The notes below the pieces were generated by a model. The model was not told the origin of the DNA. It saw nothing but the letters and a program-made list of their open reading frames with translations, and did not search any database. This document shows, piece after piece, positions 13,601-23,486 of a stretch of DNA of 64,000 nt (positions are counted from its first letter, which is position 1; each line of letters starts with the position of its first letter). This DNA comes from Macrostomum hystrix (lineage: Eukaryota; Platyhelminthes; Macrostomidae). The position numbers and the translations under genes are program-made. The DNA lies in contig CATNEN010000033.1 of NCBI GenBank assembly GCA_950097015.1, positions 2,356,001 through 2,420,000 on the forward strand, written 5' to 3'.

Positions 13601-16600
13601 AGCGCCGCCCTCTGGCGATCAGGTAGGGCCTCGGACTGCAGGACCGCCCTCACAGAACGAAAGGCAGCCCAAGCGAGCCCGCGGCGACGCCGCAGATCTT
13701 CGCGGACGTCAGGTACCAGACCGCCGAGGTAGACGAACTGCTGACAGCGCGGAAGCTCCGTTGCCTGCCCGTCAGCGCTTCGGCAGAAAATTGCGGCCTC
13801 GATGTCGCTCGGCACGCAGAGCACAACGGCTGAACACTTAGTTTTACAAATCCATGGCTATCTGATATTCGCCTTTAAAGTCTTGCATTACATGCATTAA
13901 GTGACGTTAATCAAGGTGAACTTTTATCGTTACTAAAGGAAGTCAGCAGAAGACACGGCGAATAATGAGCTGATGATTGCAAGCCCTGGGAGTATACTGG
14001 TTAATCCCTTCAGAGCACCTTAATTATCTGCTGTGCAATGTGGATTTTCTATCTACAACGAAGCACAGTACAGTCTCTGAACCGATGCCCAGGCAGTGCA
14101 AGCAGGAAAATGTTTGAATTGCACGACTTTTCAAACATTGACGACCAACTTCTCGTCAGTTCTGTTAGTTCAAACTGTGAAGCAAATACTTCGGCGCCTC
14201 GATGCACTTCCTCTAAGTGCTTTCAGCAAAATGCTTTCATTTCTACTTTTATTAGTATGAAACTATAAATAACCTATTCAGTGCTCATTCTAATTTCCAG
14301 GTAGTTGTCTCTGTATACCCGAGCGCGGTGAAGTTTGCGCTGGCCCACCTGATAGTGACCAACCTGTGCATCTGGATGAAGGCAGTCATTTACGAGGTTA
14401 AAATGGCCCTGACTAAAAATCTGCTGGACAATACGACGGGTGGCCTGGGCCTTAACGGAACACTCGCCAATGCCAGCATCGACAAAGGTGACTAGGGGTT
14501 GTCTGACAGGAAAATGTCTGACGGGATTTTTTCTGACAGGACAGTGTCTGACAGGATTATGTCTGACATGACAGTGTCTGACAGGACAGTGTCTAACAAG
14601 ACAGTATCTGACAGGACAGTGTCTGACAGGACAGTATCTGACAGGACAGTGTCTGACAAGGCAGTATCTGACAGGACAGTGTCTGACAGGACAGTATCTG
14701 ACAGGACAGTATCTGACAGGATTATGTCTGACAGGACAGTGTCTGACAGGATTATGTCTGACATGACAGTGTCTGACAGGATTATGTCTGACAGGACAGT
14801 GTCTAACAAGACAGTATCTGACAGGACAGTGTCTGACAGGACAGGGTCTGACAGGACAGTGTCTGACAGGACAGTATCTGACAGGACAGTATCTGACAGG
14901 ATTATGTCTGACAGGACAGTGTCTGACAGGATTATGTCTGATATGACAGTGTCTGACAGGATTATGTCTGACAGGACAGTGTCTAACAAGACAGTATCTG
15001 ACAGGACAGTGTCTGACAGGACAGTATCTGACAGGACAGTGTCTGACAGGACAGTATCTGACAGGATTATGTCTGACAGGACAGTGTCTGACAGGACAGT
15101 GTCTGACAGGACAGTGTCTGACGGGACAGTATCTGACAGGATTATGTCTGACAGCCACCGCGTTCCCTGTCGCAGAGTGCGCCATGGCGCTGGCCTTGGA
15201 CGCGGCGCCATCACACTCCTTGAGTCCCTTCCTGTACCCGTGCGCTGTGGAGTACGGCCTGATCTCCGCCGCCATCTGCTTCAAGCTGTTCAAGAAGGTC
15301 GGCGCCGAGTACGCAGCCGAGGCCTGCCGCTACGATCTGCCCAGGCCGGTGAGGTCGCAGAAGTTCTTCACCACGTGCCACAAGTCGCACAAGGGCCTGT
15401 TCTTCGGCCTGCTAATTGTGATCCTCATCGTCGTCCCGCTGGCCACCCTGGTGCTGCTGCCACAGAGGGACCAGCAGAAGCGGGACGCCTACACCATCGC
15501 CGTTCTGGCAGCCGAATGCGGCGTTCTGCTCGTCACCATGGCGATGTGCTCCATCGGGGCCTTCAGATCGATTCGCAGCCTGACCCTCACCAGCAGAGAC
15601 GTGCACCTGCTGGATGTGAACCTGCTGTTCGTAGGTCTAGCCGGACTACTGTGCTACAACTTGTTCGTTGTGGTCTCGTCGGCTTCCTGCCTGATGGACG
15701 AGCATCACGACGAGCAGGAGACTGACCACTGTCTATTCGGCAGCGGGCGCAGGGCGGTCATCACCAAGCTGAACGGACTCAAATCGTTCCTTGATGGCGG
15801 CCAGGCACTGTCGCAGGCCTTCCTCATCGCCGCTCTGGTGAGGCGGAAGCTGAGCCGTCGGCTGTTTCTGCAGGTCAGTGATTTGGTACTTTTATAATAA
15901 GCCGCAGATACAAGAATACCTAGGTAATACAGACCAATTCTGGTTGGAATCCAACCAATTGTGATTGGAAACCTACCAATTCTGGTTGGAAACCTACCAA
16001 TTGTGATTGGAAACCAACCAATTCTTGTTGGAAATCTACCAATTCTGGTTGGAAACCTATCAATTCTGGTTGGAAACCTATCAATTCGGATTGGAAACCA
16101 ACCTATTCTTGTTGGAAGCCTACCAATTCTGGTTGGAAACCTACCAATTCTGGTTGGAAACCTACCAATTCTGGTTGGAAACCTACCAATTCTGGTTGGA
16201 AACCTACCAATTCTGATTGGAAACCTACCAATTCTGGTTGGAAACCTACCAATTCTCGTTGGAAACCTATCAATTCGGATTGGAAACCTACCAATTCGGA
16301 TTGGAAACCTACCAATTCTGATTGGAAACCTACCAATTCTGGTTGGAAACCTACCAATTCTGGTTGGAAACCTGCCGATTCTCGTTGGAAACCTATCAAT
16401 TCGGATTGGAAACCTACCAATTCGGATTGGAAACCTACCAATTCTGATTGGAAACCTATCAATTCTGATTGGAAACCTACCAATTCGGATTGGAAACCTA
16501 TCAATTCGGATTGGAAACCAACCTATTCTTGTTGGAAACCTGCCGATTCTCGTTGGAAACCTACCAATTCTGGTTGGAAACCTACCGATTCTGATTGGAA

Positions 16601-17258
16601 ACCTACCAATTCTGATTGGAAACCTATCAATTCTGATTGGAAACCTACCAATTCTGATTGGAAACCTACCAATTCTGATTGGAAACCTACCAATTCTGAT
16701 TGGAAACCTACCAATTCTGGTTGGAAACCTACCAATTCTGATTGGAAACCTACCAATTCTGGTTGGAAACCTGCCAATTCTGGTTGAAAACCAACCAATT
16801 CTGGTTGGAAGCCTACCAATTCTGGTTGGAAACCAACCAATTCTGATTGGAAACCTGCCAATTCTGGTTGAAAACCAACCAATTCTGGTTGGAAACCAAC
16901 CTATTCTGGTTGGACACCTACCAATTCTTTTGTTTGAACGCAAATTTTTTCGCCTTGGTTTGAGAATGGAACTCCACCTGCCGCAACCCAGGGCCGGAAA
17001 CCAGCCCGCGGCATTCTCATAGCACTGCTCGTGGCCAACTTGGCAATGTGGATGGCTGCTGTGTTTGAGTCCAAGCGACACATCTCGGTGGAATTTCACG
17101 AGAACTACTTCGGCACCAAGGCCTGGAAGATCATCAAGTACACCACCCTGCCGATGATCATCTTCTTCCGGTTCCACTCGACCGTCTGTCTGTCCGAGAT
17201 CTGGAAGAACACCTACTGCCACAAGGCCCAGCCTTCCCACTCCACTTCTGGCTCCTAA
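4641..17258 (+). CDS. Otopetrin-family proton channel, seven exons
   Basis: Otopetrins are proton-selective channels of the plasma membrane. Modelled exons are 4641-4708, 6447-6639, 8751-9192, 10581-10753, 14301-14487, 15176-15873 and 16992-17258. All junctions are GT-AG and in phase, giving 675 residues. Exons 2-7 are well supported. Exon 1 (MKSDSEIAPD...) is inferred from a start codon, a GTGAGT donor and matching phase. About 12 membrane segments are visible: TM1 near residues 52-75, TM2 88-110, TM3 around LYMRLGVIIFGFG (227-239), TM4 269-288, TM5 around HLIVTNLCIW (308-317), TM6 around SPFLYPCAVEY (371-381). The last is the family's C-terminal signature FFRFHSTVCLSEIWKN. A polar, Q-rich insert (about residues 112-222) separates TM2 and TM3. 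Length is close to known otopetrins. Every intron contains at least one tandem repeat. A polyA signal AATAAA lies near 17641. Paralogue identity cannot be set. Confidence 0.88.
5257..5705. repeat. 20-bp minisatellite in otopetrin intron 1
   Basis: About 22 copies of ctccactgccccctctgtca, degenerating at the right end. The unit resembles that of the 11.6-kb array in intron 4 of the same gene. Confidence 0.95.
6165..6385. repeat. 12-bp pyrimidine-rich repeat before otopetrin exon 2
   Basis: Imperfect copies of ctatctccccct lie just upstream of the acceptor at 6446. The strand asymmetry (C and T only) may serve as, or extend, a polypyrimidine tract. Confidence 0.85.
6970..7045 (+). repeat. Fragment of a dispersed repeat (intron 2)
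   Basis: About 42 nt including tagccgaca and tttgtgagcagaaaat match the element at 41300-41485 with only a few differences, and aatctcgacgat follows. This is a partial copy of an unclassified interspersed repeat. Confidence 0.55.
7905..8420. repeat. 48-bp minisatellite in otopetrin intron 2
   Basis: About 10 copies of an A-rich 48-bp unit with core gatttaggaaatcctaaaca followed by gatcgaatgagttcc. It degenerates to the right (8420-8620) into gaatcccaaag-like sequence. Confidence 0.9.
9210..9720. repeat. 22-bp minisatellite in otopetrin intron 3
   Basis: About 21 copies of a unit with core ctgacttctcatctcatctc. The array begins roughly 17 nt after the exon 3 donor (GTGAGT at 9193) and degrades to the right. 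Confidence 0.95.
9910..10010. repeat. 17-bp short tandem repeat in intron 3
   Basis: Five or six copies of ccctgactaggcaacaa. Confidence 0.85.
10770..10965. repeat. 19-bp minisatellite in otopetrin intron 4
   Basis: About 10 copies of gacagtaactacagactct, starting about 16 nt after the exon 4 donor. Confidence 0.95.
11050..11285 (+). mobile_element. tRNA-derived SINE, family B (intron 4)
   Basis: The 5' part gagcggttaacgcgtttgcc resembles the A-box half of a Leu/Ser-type tRNA. The body contains ggcagaattgcctcctcgct and ggctgcgggtcaagtgtcac, and the tail is (ATT)n. The body recurs in inverse orientation at 39355-39500, which shows it is interspersed. No target-site duplication was found and the B box is not clear. 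Confidence 0.65.
11615..12370. repeat. 20-bp minisatellite in otopetrin intron 4
   Basis: About 37 copies of ctccactgcctccctgctca with a single c/a variable site (gcctcc or gcatcc). The unbroken Ser/Leu/Cys-rich frame here is an artefact. Confidence 0.95.
13141..13829 (-). mobile_element. Second LINE copy, strongly 5' truncated (intron 4)
   Basis: Minus-strand fragment of the same LINE family as the 2.2-kb element. It covers only the C-terminal 211 codons of the RT frame plus the 3' end and a (TTG)n tail (aacaacaacaac on plus at 13142-13160). Homology stops abruptly at about 13829, as expected from incomplete reverse transcription. Confidence 0.9.
13189..13824 (-). pseudogene. LINE RT C-terminal fragment
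   Basis: The open frame of 211 codons matches the end of the RT at 2257-2900. Shared strings include ELPRCQQFVYLGGLVP, RRRRGLAWAAF and YRRGQARTRRFVDCLLADAG. All catalytic motifs are absent, so it is a dead remnant, although the frame is still open, which suggests a fairly recent insertion. It is antisense to the host otopetrin gene. Confidence 0.88.
14500..15155. repeat. 15-bp minisatellite filling otopetrin intron 5
   Basis: About 43 copies of gtctgacaggacagt and variants. The array starts about 12 nt after the donor and ends about 20 nt before the acceptor, so it is almost the entire intron. The 15-bp unit gives five-residue periodic frames in all readings. Confidence 0.97.
15940..16925. 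repeat. 21-bp minisatellite in otopetrin intron 6
   Basis: About 46 copies of ggaaacctaccaattctggt plus t. It starts about 65 nt after the donor and ends about 65 nt before the last acceptor. The long periodic frames on both strands are artefacts. Confidence 0.97.
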
Positions 17259-18120
17259 AGCTTGACTGTAATTTTTACCTAATTTATGCTATACCTAATT
17301 ACACTATCGGATAATTCAGGGACAGAGATATTGTTGCAATCATTTGATTTTCTGTGTTATAATTCATTTTAGAATATCTATCGGGTGAGAATTTAGTCCG
17401 TTATATAATCAATTTGACATATCTTGTGCATCACTTCATACATTTAATAGATTGCCTTTATAATTTTGTACACTATATTAAGTCAACTCTTCTTTGTTGC
17501 CTTTCATTAACATTTTAACATAATTTGCTGTTGTAATATTACACTTCTAATTTGTTGCTATGTCTGCAGTACTGATTTCCAAGAAAAGTTATTTGTGCAA
17601 AATAGGGAACTTTTTTATAAGCGTGTTTCATAATACAGCAAATAAAAAAGAAAAGAAACAAAGAATTTTTAGATTCTGCAAAGAGCAACCACCGGAGGCT
17701 TAATCAGATCGTACAAATTTATCGATATTTGGATTATTTACTGTTTATGTCAAATGAAAAACCGCATAGGCCCGCGTGTCGCGGCATGCGGGCTGCCAAC
17801 CCCAACCCTTTCCAAGATTTTCTGGCCCGCTGGTGAACCCACCACCCCTCAGTGAGAGAGACTACTGTACACTCCGTTTTTATTGTACATTGGCTGCACC
17901 CACCACCCCACGGAGAGCGCTGAACAAGTCCACAGTGTACATTGGTCTTGACCAGAGAGGGACTGGTCGGATTTTCCTATCAAGAAAAGGCACACATGGT
18001 GGGTCAACGGCGCATAAGGCACGACCATAAGGCAAAACATATTGCCTGGTGCGATAAAAACGGTGGAAGCCAGGTTAGACAGTATTTGGACTTCAACACA
18101 GGCATCAGGCAGCAGTTCTG
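17259..18120. other. Spacer between otopetrin and Gadd45-like genes
   Basis: AT-rich 3' UTR and intergenic DNA with a candidate polyA signal AATAAA at about 17641. A more GC-rich stretch (17770-18120) is probably the 5' region of the next gene. The two nearly identical segments gcacccaccacccc and aacccaccacccct (near 17835 and 17896) are the only internal repeats I noticed. Confidence 0.5.
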
Positions 18121-21100
18121 ATGTCTTCTGATGATGAAAGCTCAAGGCAGACTCCATCTGAGACTGCTGAAGCGTCGCCATCGTCAGCTATGAGCGTCAG
18201 GGAATCTGCGTAAGTTGGTCTGTTGTTTTGTTACAAAGATAGCGTGATAGAGTTTAAAAGCAACTAAAGTATTTGATATTTGTGTTGTCTCTAACATTCC
18301 AACTCTGAGAAGTAATTAATGCTAAAATAACAAACAATTAATAGAAATATTTTGTAATAAAAAAGTAGGAATTTTGTGAACCTGTCTCATTTTCTCCTTA
18401 ATCACCATTCATTTCAATCATCTCCCAAATGAGTATTCATTTATCCCCACAATTATCCTTTATTAATGCCAACAATGATTCTCCAATAACCATCCAATAA
18501 TCCTTCGTTTATCCCACACAGATCTAGAGATCCCCACAGACCTCTTCAATAACCTTGAAATGATATCCTTTAATATTTCCTCCAAACTATATCTTTCCAA
18601 AAGTTCTTCATTAATCCCCACAATGATCCTCCAATAACCATACAATGATCCTTCATTAATCCCCACAATGATCCTCCAATAAACATACAATGATCCTTCA
18701 TTAATCCCCGCAATGATTCCTAATAGTCTTCCCAATAATCCTTCATTAATCCCCGCAATGATTCCTAATAGTCTTCCCAATAATCCTTCATTAATCCCCA
18801 CAATGATTTCTAATAGTCTTCCCAATAATCCTTCATTAATCCCCGCAATGATTCCTAATAGTCTTCCCAATAATTCTTCATTAATCCCCGCAATGATTCC
18901 TAATAGTCTTCCCAATAATCCTTCATTAATCCCCACAATGATTTCTAATAGTCTTCCCAATAATCCTTCATTAATCCCCGCAATGATTCCTAATAGTCTT
19001 CCCAATAATCCTTCATTAATCCCCGCAATGATTCCTAATAGTCTTCCCAATAATCCTTCATTAATCCCCGCAATGATTCCTAATAGTCTTCCCAAACTTT
19101 TACTTGATTCCTTACGCATATCACTAAATCCCCAGCCCGATGGTGACGGACGATCTCGCTCGGTGGCCAGCGAGTCAGCTAAGCGCCTGGCTGCAGCAGA
19201 GCCTGGCCCAGGCCATTCAAGAGGACCGCCTCGTTCGCGGATTTCAGCCAATCCTGGACCAGATCAACAAGGAGTGAGTCAAGCTGCTCAGTCTTTGTAC
19301 ATATTTTACCTTGTTTTCCAATGCATTCCTGGCAATGACCGCTTCGCTAGCAAATGCTGTCCACTCATTCTCAGCTCCAGTCGCATTCTGCTCTGCGTAC
19401 TGCCAGAGAATCTCTGGTGCGGGCAGACCCACAGGGCGCTGTTCTCACTGCTGCTGGCTGCCTGTCATCAGGCTGGTGTCAGGATGATCAAGGTGAGCGG
19501 CTGAAGGCACTCGACACGAACCAAATACTCTCTTGGCATATCCATAGGCACTCATAACACATAGATGCGCTCGAAACACACCCATAGACACTCGAAACAC
19601 ACCCATAGACACTCGAAACACACCCATAGACACTCGAAACACACCAATAGACACTAGAAACACACCCATAGACACTCGAAACACACACACAAATACACTC
19701 GAAGAACACACATATACACTAGAAACACACCCATAGACACTCGAAACACAGCCATATAGACACTAGAAACACACCCATAGACACTCGAAACACACCCATA
19801 GACACTCGAAACACACCCATAGACACTCGAAACACACCCATAGACACTCGAAACACACCCATAGACACTCGAAACACACCCATAGACACTCGAAACACAC
19901 AAGTACACTCGAAGAACACACATAGACACTCATAACACTCATAGAAACTCGAAAAAACACACAGATACACTCGAAGCACACTCATAGACACTCATAGCAC
20001 ACAATTACACTCGAAGCACACTCATAGACACTCATAGCACACAAATACACTCGAAGCACACTCATAGACACTCGAAGCACACTCATAGACACTCATAGCA
20101 CACAAATACACTCGAAGCACACTCATAGACACTCGAAGCACACTCATAGACACTCATAGCACACAATTACACTCGAAGCACACTCATAGACACTCATAGC
20201 ACACAAATACACTCGAAGCACACTCATAGACACTCGAAGCACACTCATAGACACTCATAGCACACAAATACACTCGAAGCACACTCATAGACACTCGAAG
20301 CACACTCATAGACACTCATAGCACACAATTACACTCGAAGCACACTCATAGACACTCATAGCACACAAATACACTCGAAGCACACTCATAGACACTCGAA
20401 GCACACTCATAGACACTCATAGCACACAAATACACTCGAAGCACACTCATAGACACTCGAAGCACACTCATAGACACTCATAGCACACAAATACACTCGA
20501 AGCACACTCATAGACACTCGAAGCACACTCATAGACACTCATAGCACACAATTACACTCGAAGCACACTCATAGACACTCATAGCACACAAATACACTCG
20601 AAGCACACTCATAGACACTCGAAGCACACTCATAGACACTCATAGCACACAAATACACTCGAAGCACACTCATAGACACTCGAAGCACACTCATAGACAC
20701 TCATAGCACACAATTACACTCGAAGCACACTCATAGACACTCATAGCACACAAATACACTCGAAGCACACTCATAGACACTCGAAGCACACTCATAGACA
20801 CTCGAAGCACACTCATAGACACTCATAGCACACAAATACACTCGAAGCACACTCATAGACACTCGAAGCACACTCATAGACACTCATAGCACACAAATAC
20901 ACTCGAAGCACACTCATAGACACTCGAAGCACACTCATAGACACTCATAAACACATCGAACAGAAGAGAATCAAAGTACTCCCTTGACGAAACTGACGCA
21001 CACAAGCCTAGTTTCTGAAACTTTTGTGTGGGGCCTCGCAAGTGACTTAAACTATAATTAGCTTCTTTACTAAAGCGATTAAAAGAACAACAAAATCAAT

Positions 21101-21378
21101 ACTGAAATTCAAAACGCTCCAGTCCCATTAGTGAATACTTTCTGAGCACAGAGTACACACGCTATTTATCCGACCAGGTGGATCAGGATGAGCTGGTGAG
21201 GAAGATCCTGACAGCTGCCTCGCCGCCGCCAGCGCAGCCTCACGAGTGTCTGGCTATTCTGAACTGCAGCGACAGCGGTCAGCCGTTAAGCGACAGTCAG
21301 CTGGCGGTGTTCTACGATTCTGGCGGACACGGGCGCGACTTTGACGCGCTGCCAATAATCAACCTGCGAGACTGCTGA
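18121..21378 (+). CDS. Gadd45-like stress protein, four exons
   Basis: Gadd45 proteins are small L7Ae/L30e-fold stress adaptors that bind cell-cycle and MAPK regulators. Exons are 18121-18209, 19136-19273, 19375-19492 and 21178-21378. All are GT-AG and in phase, giving 181 residues (the family is about 160-165). The start is the first ATG after an in-frame stop at 18076. The N-terminus is acidic and Ser-rich (MSSDDESSRQ). The core aligns by eye with the family: helix SQLSAWLQQSLAQAI, strand ILLCVLPEN, helix HRALFSLLLAACHQAGVRMI, strand ECLAILNC, and the C-terminus LPIINLRDC, equivalent to the family's VPVINLPER end. Intron 2 has two possible acceptors 6 nt apart (19374 and 19380), giving two or zero extra Ser. 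A 52-bp array begins inside the last codons and runs into the 3' UTR. A polyA signal is likely at about 22270. Divergence is high, so the call rests on pattern, not on a search. Confidence 0.75.
18600..19095. repeat. 45-bp minisatellite in Gadd45-like intron 1
   Basis: About 9 full copies with core tagtcttcccaataatcctt then cattaatccccgcaatg, preceded by diverged copies (18470-18700). The 45-bp unit equals 15 codons, so a periodic frame (GRLLGIIAGINEGLL on minus) persists without coding meaning. Confidence 0.93.
19515..20950. repeat. Complex minisatellite with higher-order structure, Gadd45-like intron 3
   Basis: The left part (to about 19910) is a 21-bp unit with core actcgaaacacacccatag. 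The right part uses cactcgaagcacactcatag alternating with actcatagcacacaaata or cacacaatta spacers, giving composite units of about 60 and 100 bp. It begins about 20-60 nt after the exon 3 donor. Confidence 0.95.
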
Positions 21379-21868
21379 TAGCTGACAGTCGCCGACCCCG
21401 CTGCCAATAATCAACCTGCGAGACTGCTGATAGCTGACAGGCGCCGACCCCGCTGCCAATAATCAACCTGGGAGACTGCTGATAGCTGACAGTCGCCGAC
21501 CCCGCTGCCAATAATCAACCTGCGAGACTGCTGATAGGTGACAGGCGCCGACCCCGCTGCCAATAATCAACCTGCGAGACTGCTGATAGGTGACAGGCGC
21601 CGACCCCGCTGCCAATAATCAACCTGCGAGACTGCTGATAGGTGACAGGCGCCGACCCCGCTGCCAATAATCAACCTGCGAGACTGCTGATAGGTGACAG
21701 TCGCCGACCCCGCTGCCAATAATCAACCTGCGAGACTGCTGATAGGTGACAGTCGCCGACCCCGCTGCCAATAATCAACCTGCGAGACTGCTGATAGGTG
21801 ACAGTCGCCGACCCCGCTGCCAATAATCAACCTGCGAGACTGCTGATAGGTGACAGGCGCCGACCCGC
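21348..21868. repeat. 52-bp array containing the Gadd45-like coding end
   Basis: Ten copies of a 52-bp unit. The first 31 bases of copy 1 are the last codons and stop of the Gadd45-like gene (ctgccaataatcaacctgcg onward), and the remainder is 3' UTR (gacagtcgccgacccc). Copies differ at a few sites (tagctg or taggtg, cagtcg or caggcg). Confidence 0.95.
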
Positions 21869-22555
21869 GGACATGAGCCTTACATTTGGAACAATTTCGG
21901 CACATATTTTTGTAAAAAATGCGCTTGGTCGGTGCTATCAACCAATCAGCGGGTAGTAAAGCCTTTTCCTGGAATTTCCTGATCCAACCATGCCAGTTTT
22001 TGCAGTTCTTTCTGTTATTTTTGTGTTAGCAGTTTTCTTTACTCAATAAGAAAGATGAGAACTATGAGTGTCTACTGTGCGGACCCGTAGTCACTATGCA
22101 CTTGGTTTTAAAGTTCGGAGCCACTTTTGAATATAAAAACTGTGGCATTCCATTTGTTCATCTACCTTTTGCTCACTTAGGAAGTTCCAGCTCTTAGGAA
22201 CTCAAAAGAACTATTTTTTTTTCTGAGTTTATAAATATGCAGTACCGCCTAAATCCGTACAGCTCGGCCAATAAACCAGCCACAAAATTATTTTTGCCTT
22301 GTTTTAATTCTCTCCCACCTAGTAAAGCTTGTGTTTTTTGTACATTTCTACTGTCAGTAGTGGGAGTGGCGAGAGCGAGTTTTTATTTGATTTGATTTTT
22401 TTAATAAAGAACACTGATACAGAGATCAGCTGGGTCATCATTTACGAATTCATCGGCTAGCACAACAGTAACTAAATCATAGTTTTATTTTCGTGCCAAT
22501 CATCAATCTAGCAAAATAAAAAACCGTGTATATTGGTTTTCAACTTCTATTTCAA
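21869..22555. other. Gadd45-like 3' flank
   Basis: AT-rich sequence without coding features. Candidate polyA signals AATAAA lie at about 22270 and 22402, so the Gadd45-like transcript could end at either. Confidence 0.4.
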
Positions 22556-22740
22556 ACTAAGTAACTTCTATTTCGCCCGCGGGGAGTGGGGTGCTCGTGT
22601 GCACCCGATTAGTAACTTCAATTTCGCCCGCGGGGAGTGGGGTGCTCGTGTGTACCCGATTAGTAACTTCAATTTCGCCCGCGGGGAGTGGGGTGCTCGT
22701 GTGCACCCGATTAGTAACTTCAATTTCGCCCGCGAGACCG
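22556..22740. repeat. 51-bp GC-rich tandem repeat
   Basis: About 3.6 copies of a 51-bp unit with core cgcccgcggggagtggggtg, then ctcgtgtgcacccgattag. It is unusually GC-rich for an intergenic repeat here. Confidence 0.9.
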
Positions 22741-23139
22741 GCCTGCCCAAGTTAGGGTAAATCAATTTCACAAAAAGTAACATCTATTTCGTCTCTTCAG
22801 CACAGCCATTTGTGTTTGCGTCCACTCTGTGAAATACGGACTTAGTCCTTGCCTTTGATCTTCGCCGACGCCGCCACCGACTTCGCCGCAATGCAATTAT
22901 ATTATAATAATTCTGTCGAGTGTCGAGAGATTTATGGCCCTGTGAATTTATGACCGTATAGCACAGAATCACAAAAATATCAGCTAATTGGATAGCGCCG
23001 ACACTTTCACATCCAGCCGCTCTTGAAGCTCCAATATTATTAATAATATGACTAGCAAGAAACATAATGACAACATATCAGAAATATACTACGTACTTTT
23101 GTCCAGGCAAAGGGCAGCCAGACACGGTTCGTCTCAAGT

Positions 23140-23251
23140 CTTGTTTCTAAAAATAGCCCCGCCACACACTCACAGCACCGGGCTTCCATATTTGGAACTA
23201 GTAGTGCTGAAGTGTGGTGTGGCCCTTTGGGTTTCTATTTTTAGAAACAAG
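23140..23251. repeat. Perfect 17-bp inverted repeat forming a 112-nt hairpin
   Basis: The arms cttgtttctaaaaatag (23140-23156) and ctatttttagaaacaag (23235-23251) are exact reverse complements. Inside them gccacacac/tcacagcac and gtgctgaagtgtggtgtggc also pair. It could be a MITE-like foldback or a hairpin transcript. No target-site duplication is obvious. Confidence 0.75.
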
Positions 23252-23486
23252 AGTGGGGCCCAGTGTACTAACGCAGGGTAATGCACGCAGGGGTCTGGAG
23301 TGCGCGCGGGAATTCCAGTCGGGTATTCTTACTCAGTATAAAATAATAAGTTAGAGAAAACGCCCACTATTATAAAAGCAAGAGCTTCATTGCCTCCGCC
23401 TAAAATAACAGTCTGCAGCATTCATGCAAGCCTAATGTTTGAGGCTTTTAGCGAAAGCTCTTTTTTCATCATTCGGACCAGCGAAC

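Noticed and set aside
14499..15725. VSDRT repeat frame joined to otopetrin exon 6 sequence
   Set aside because: It is in the wrong frame for the otopetrin exon and consists of the 15-bp intronic array.
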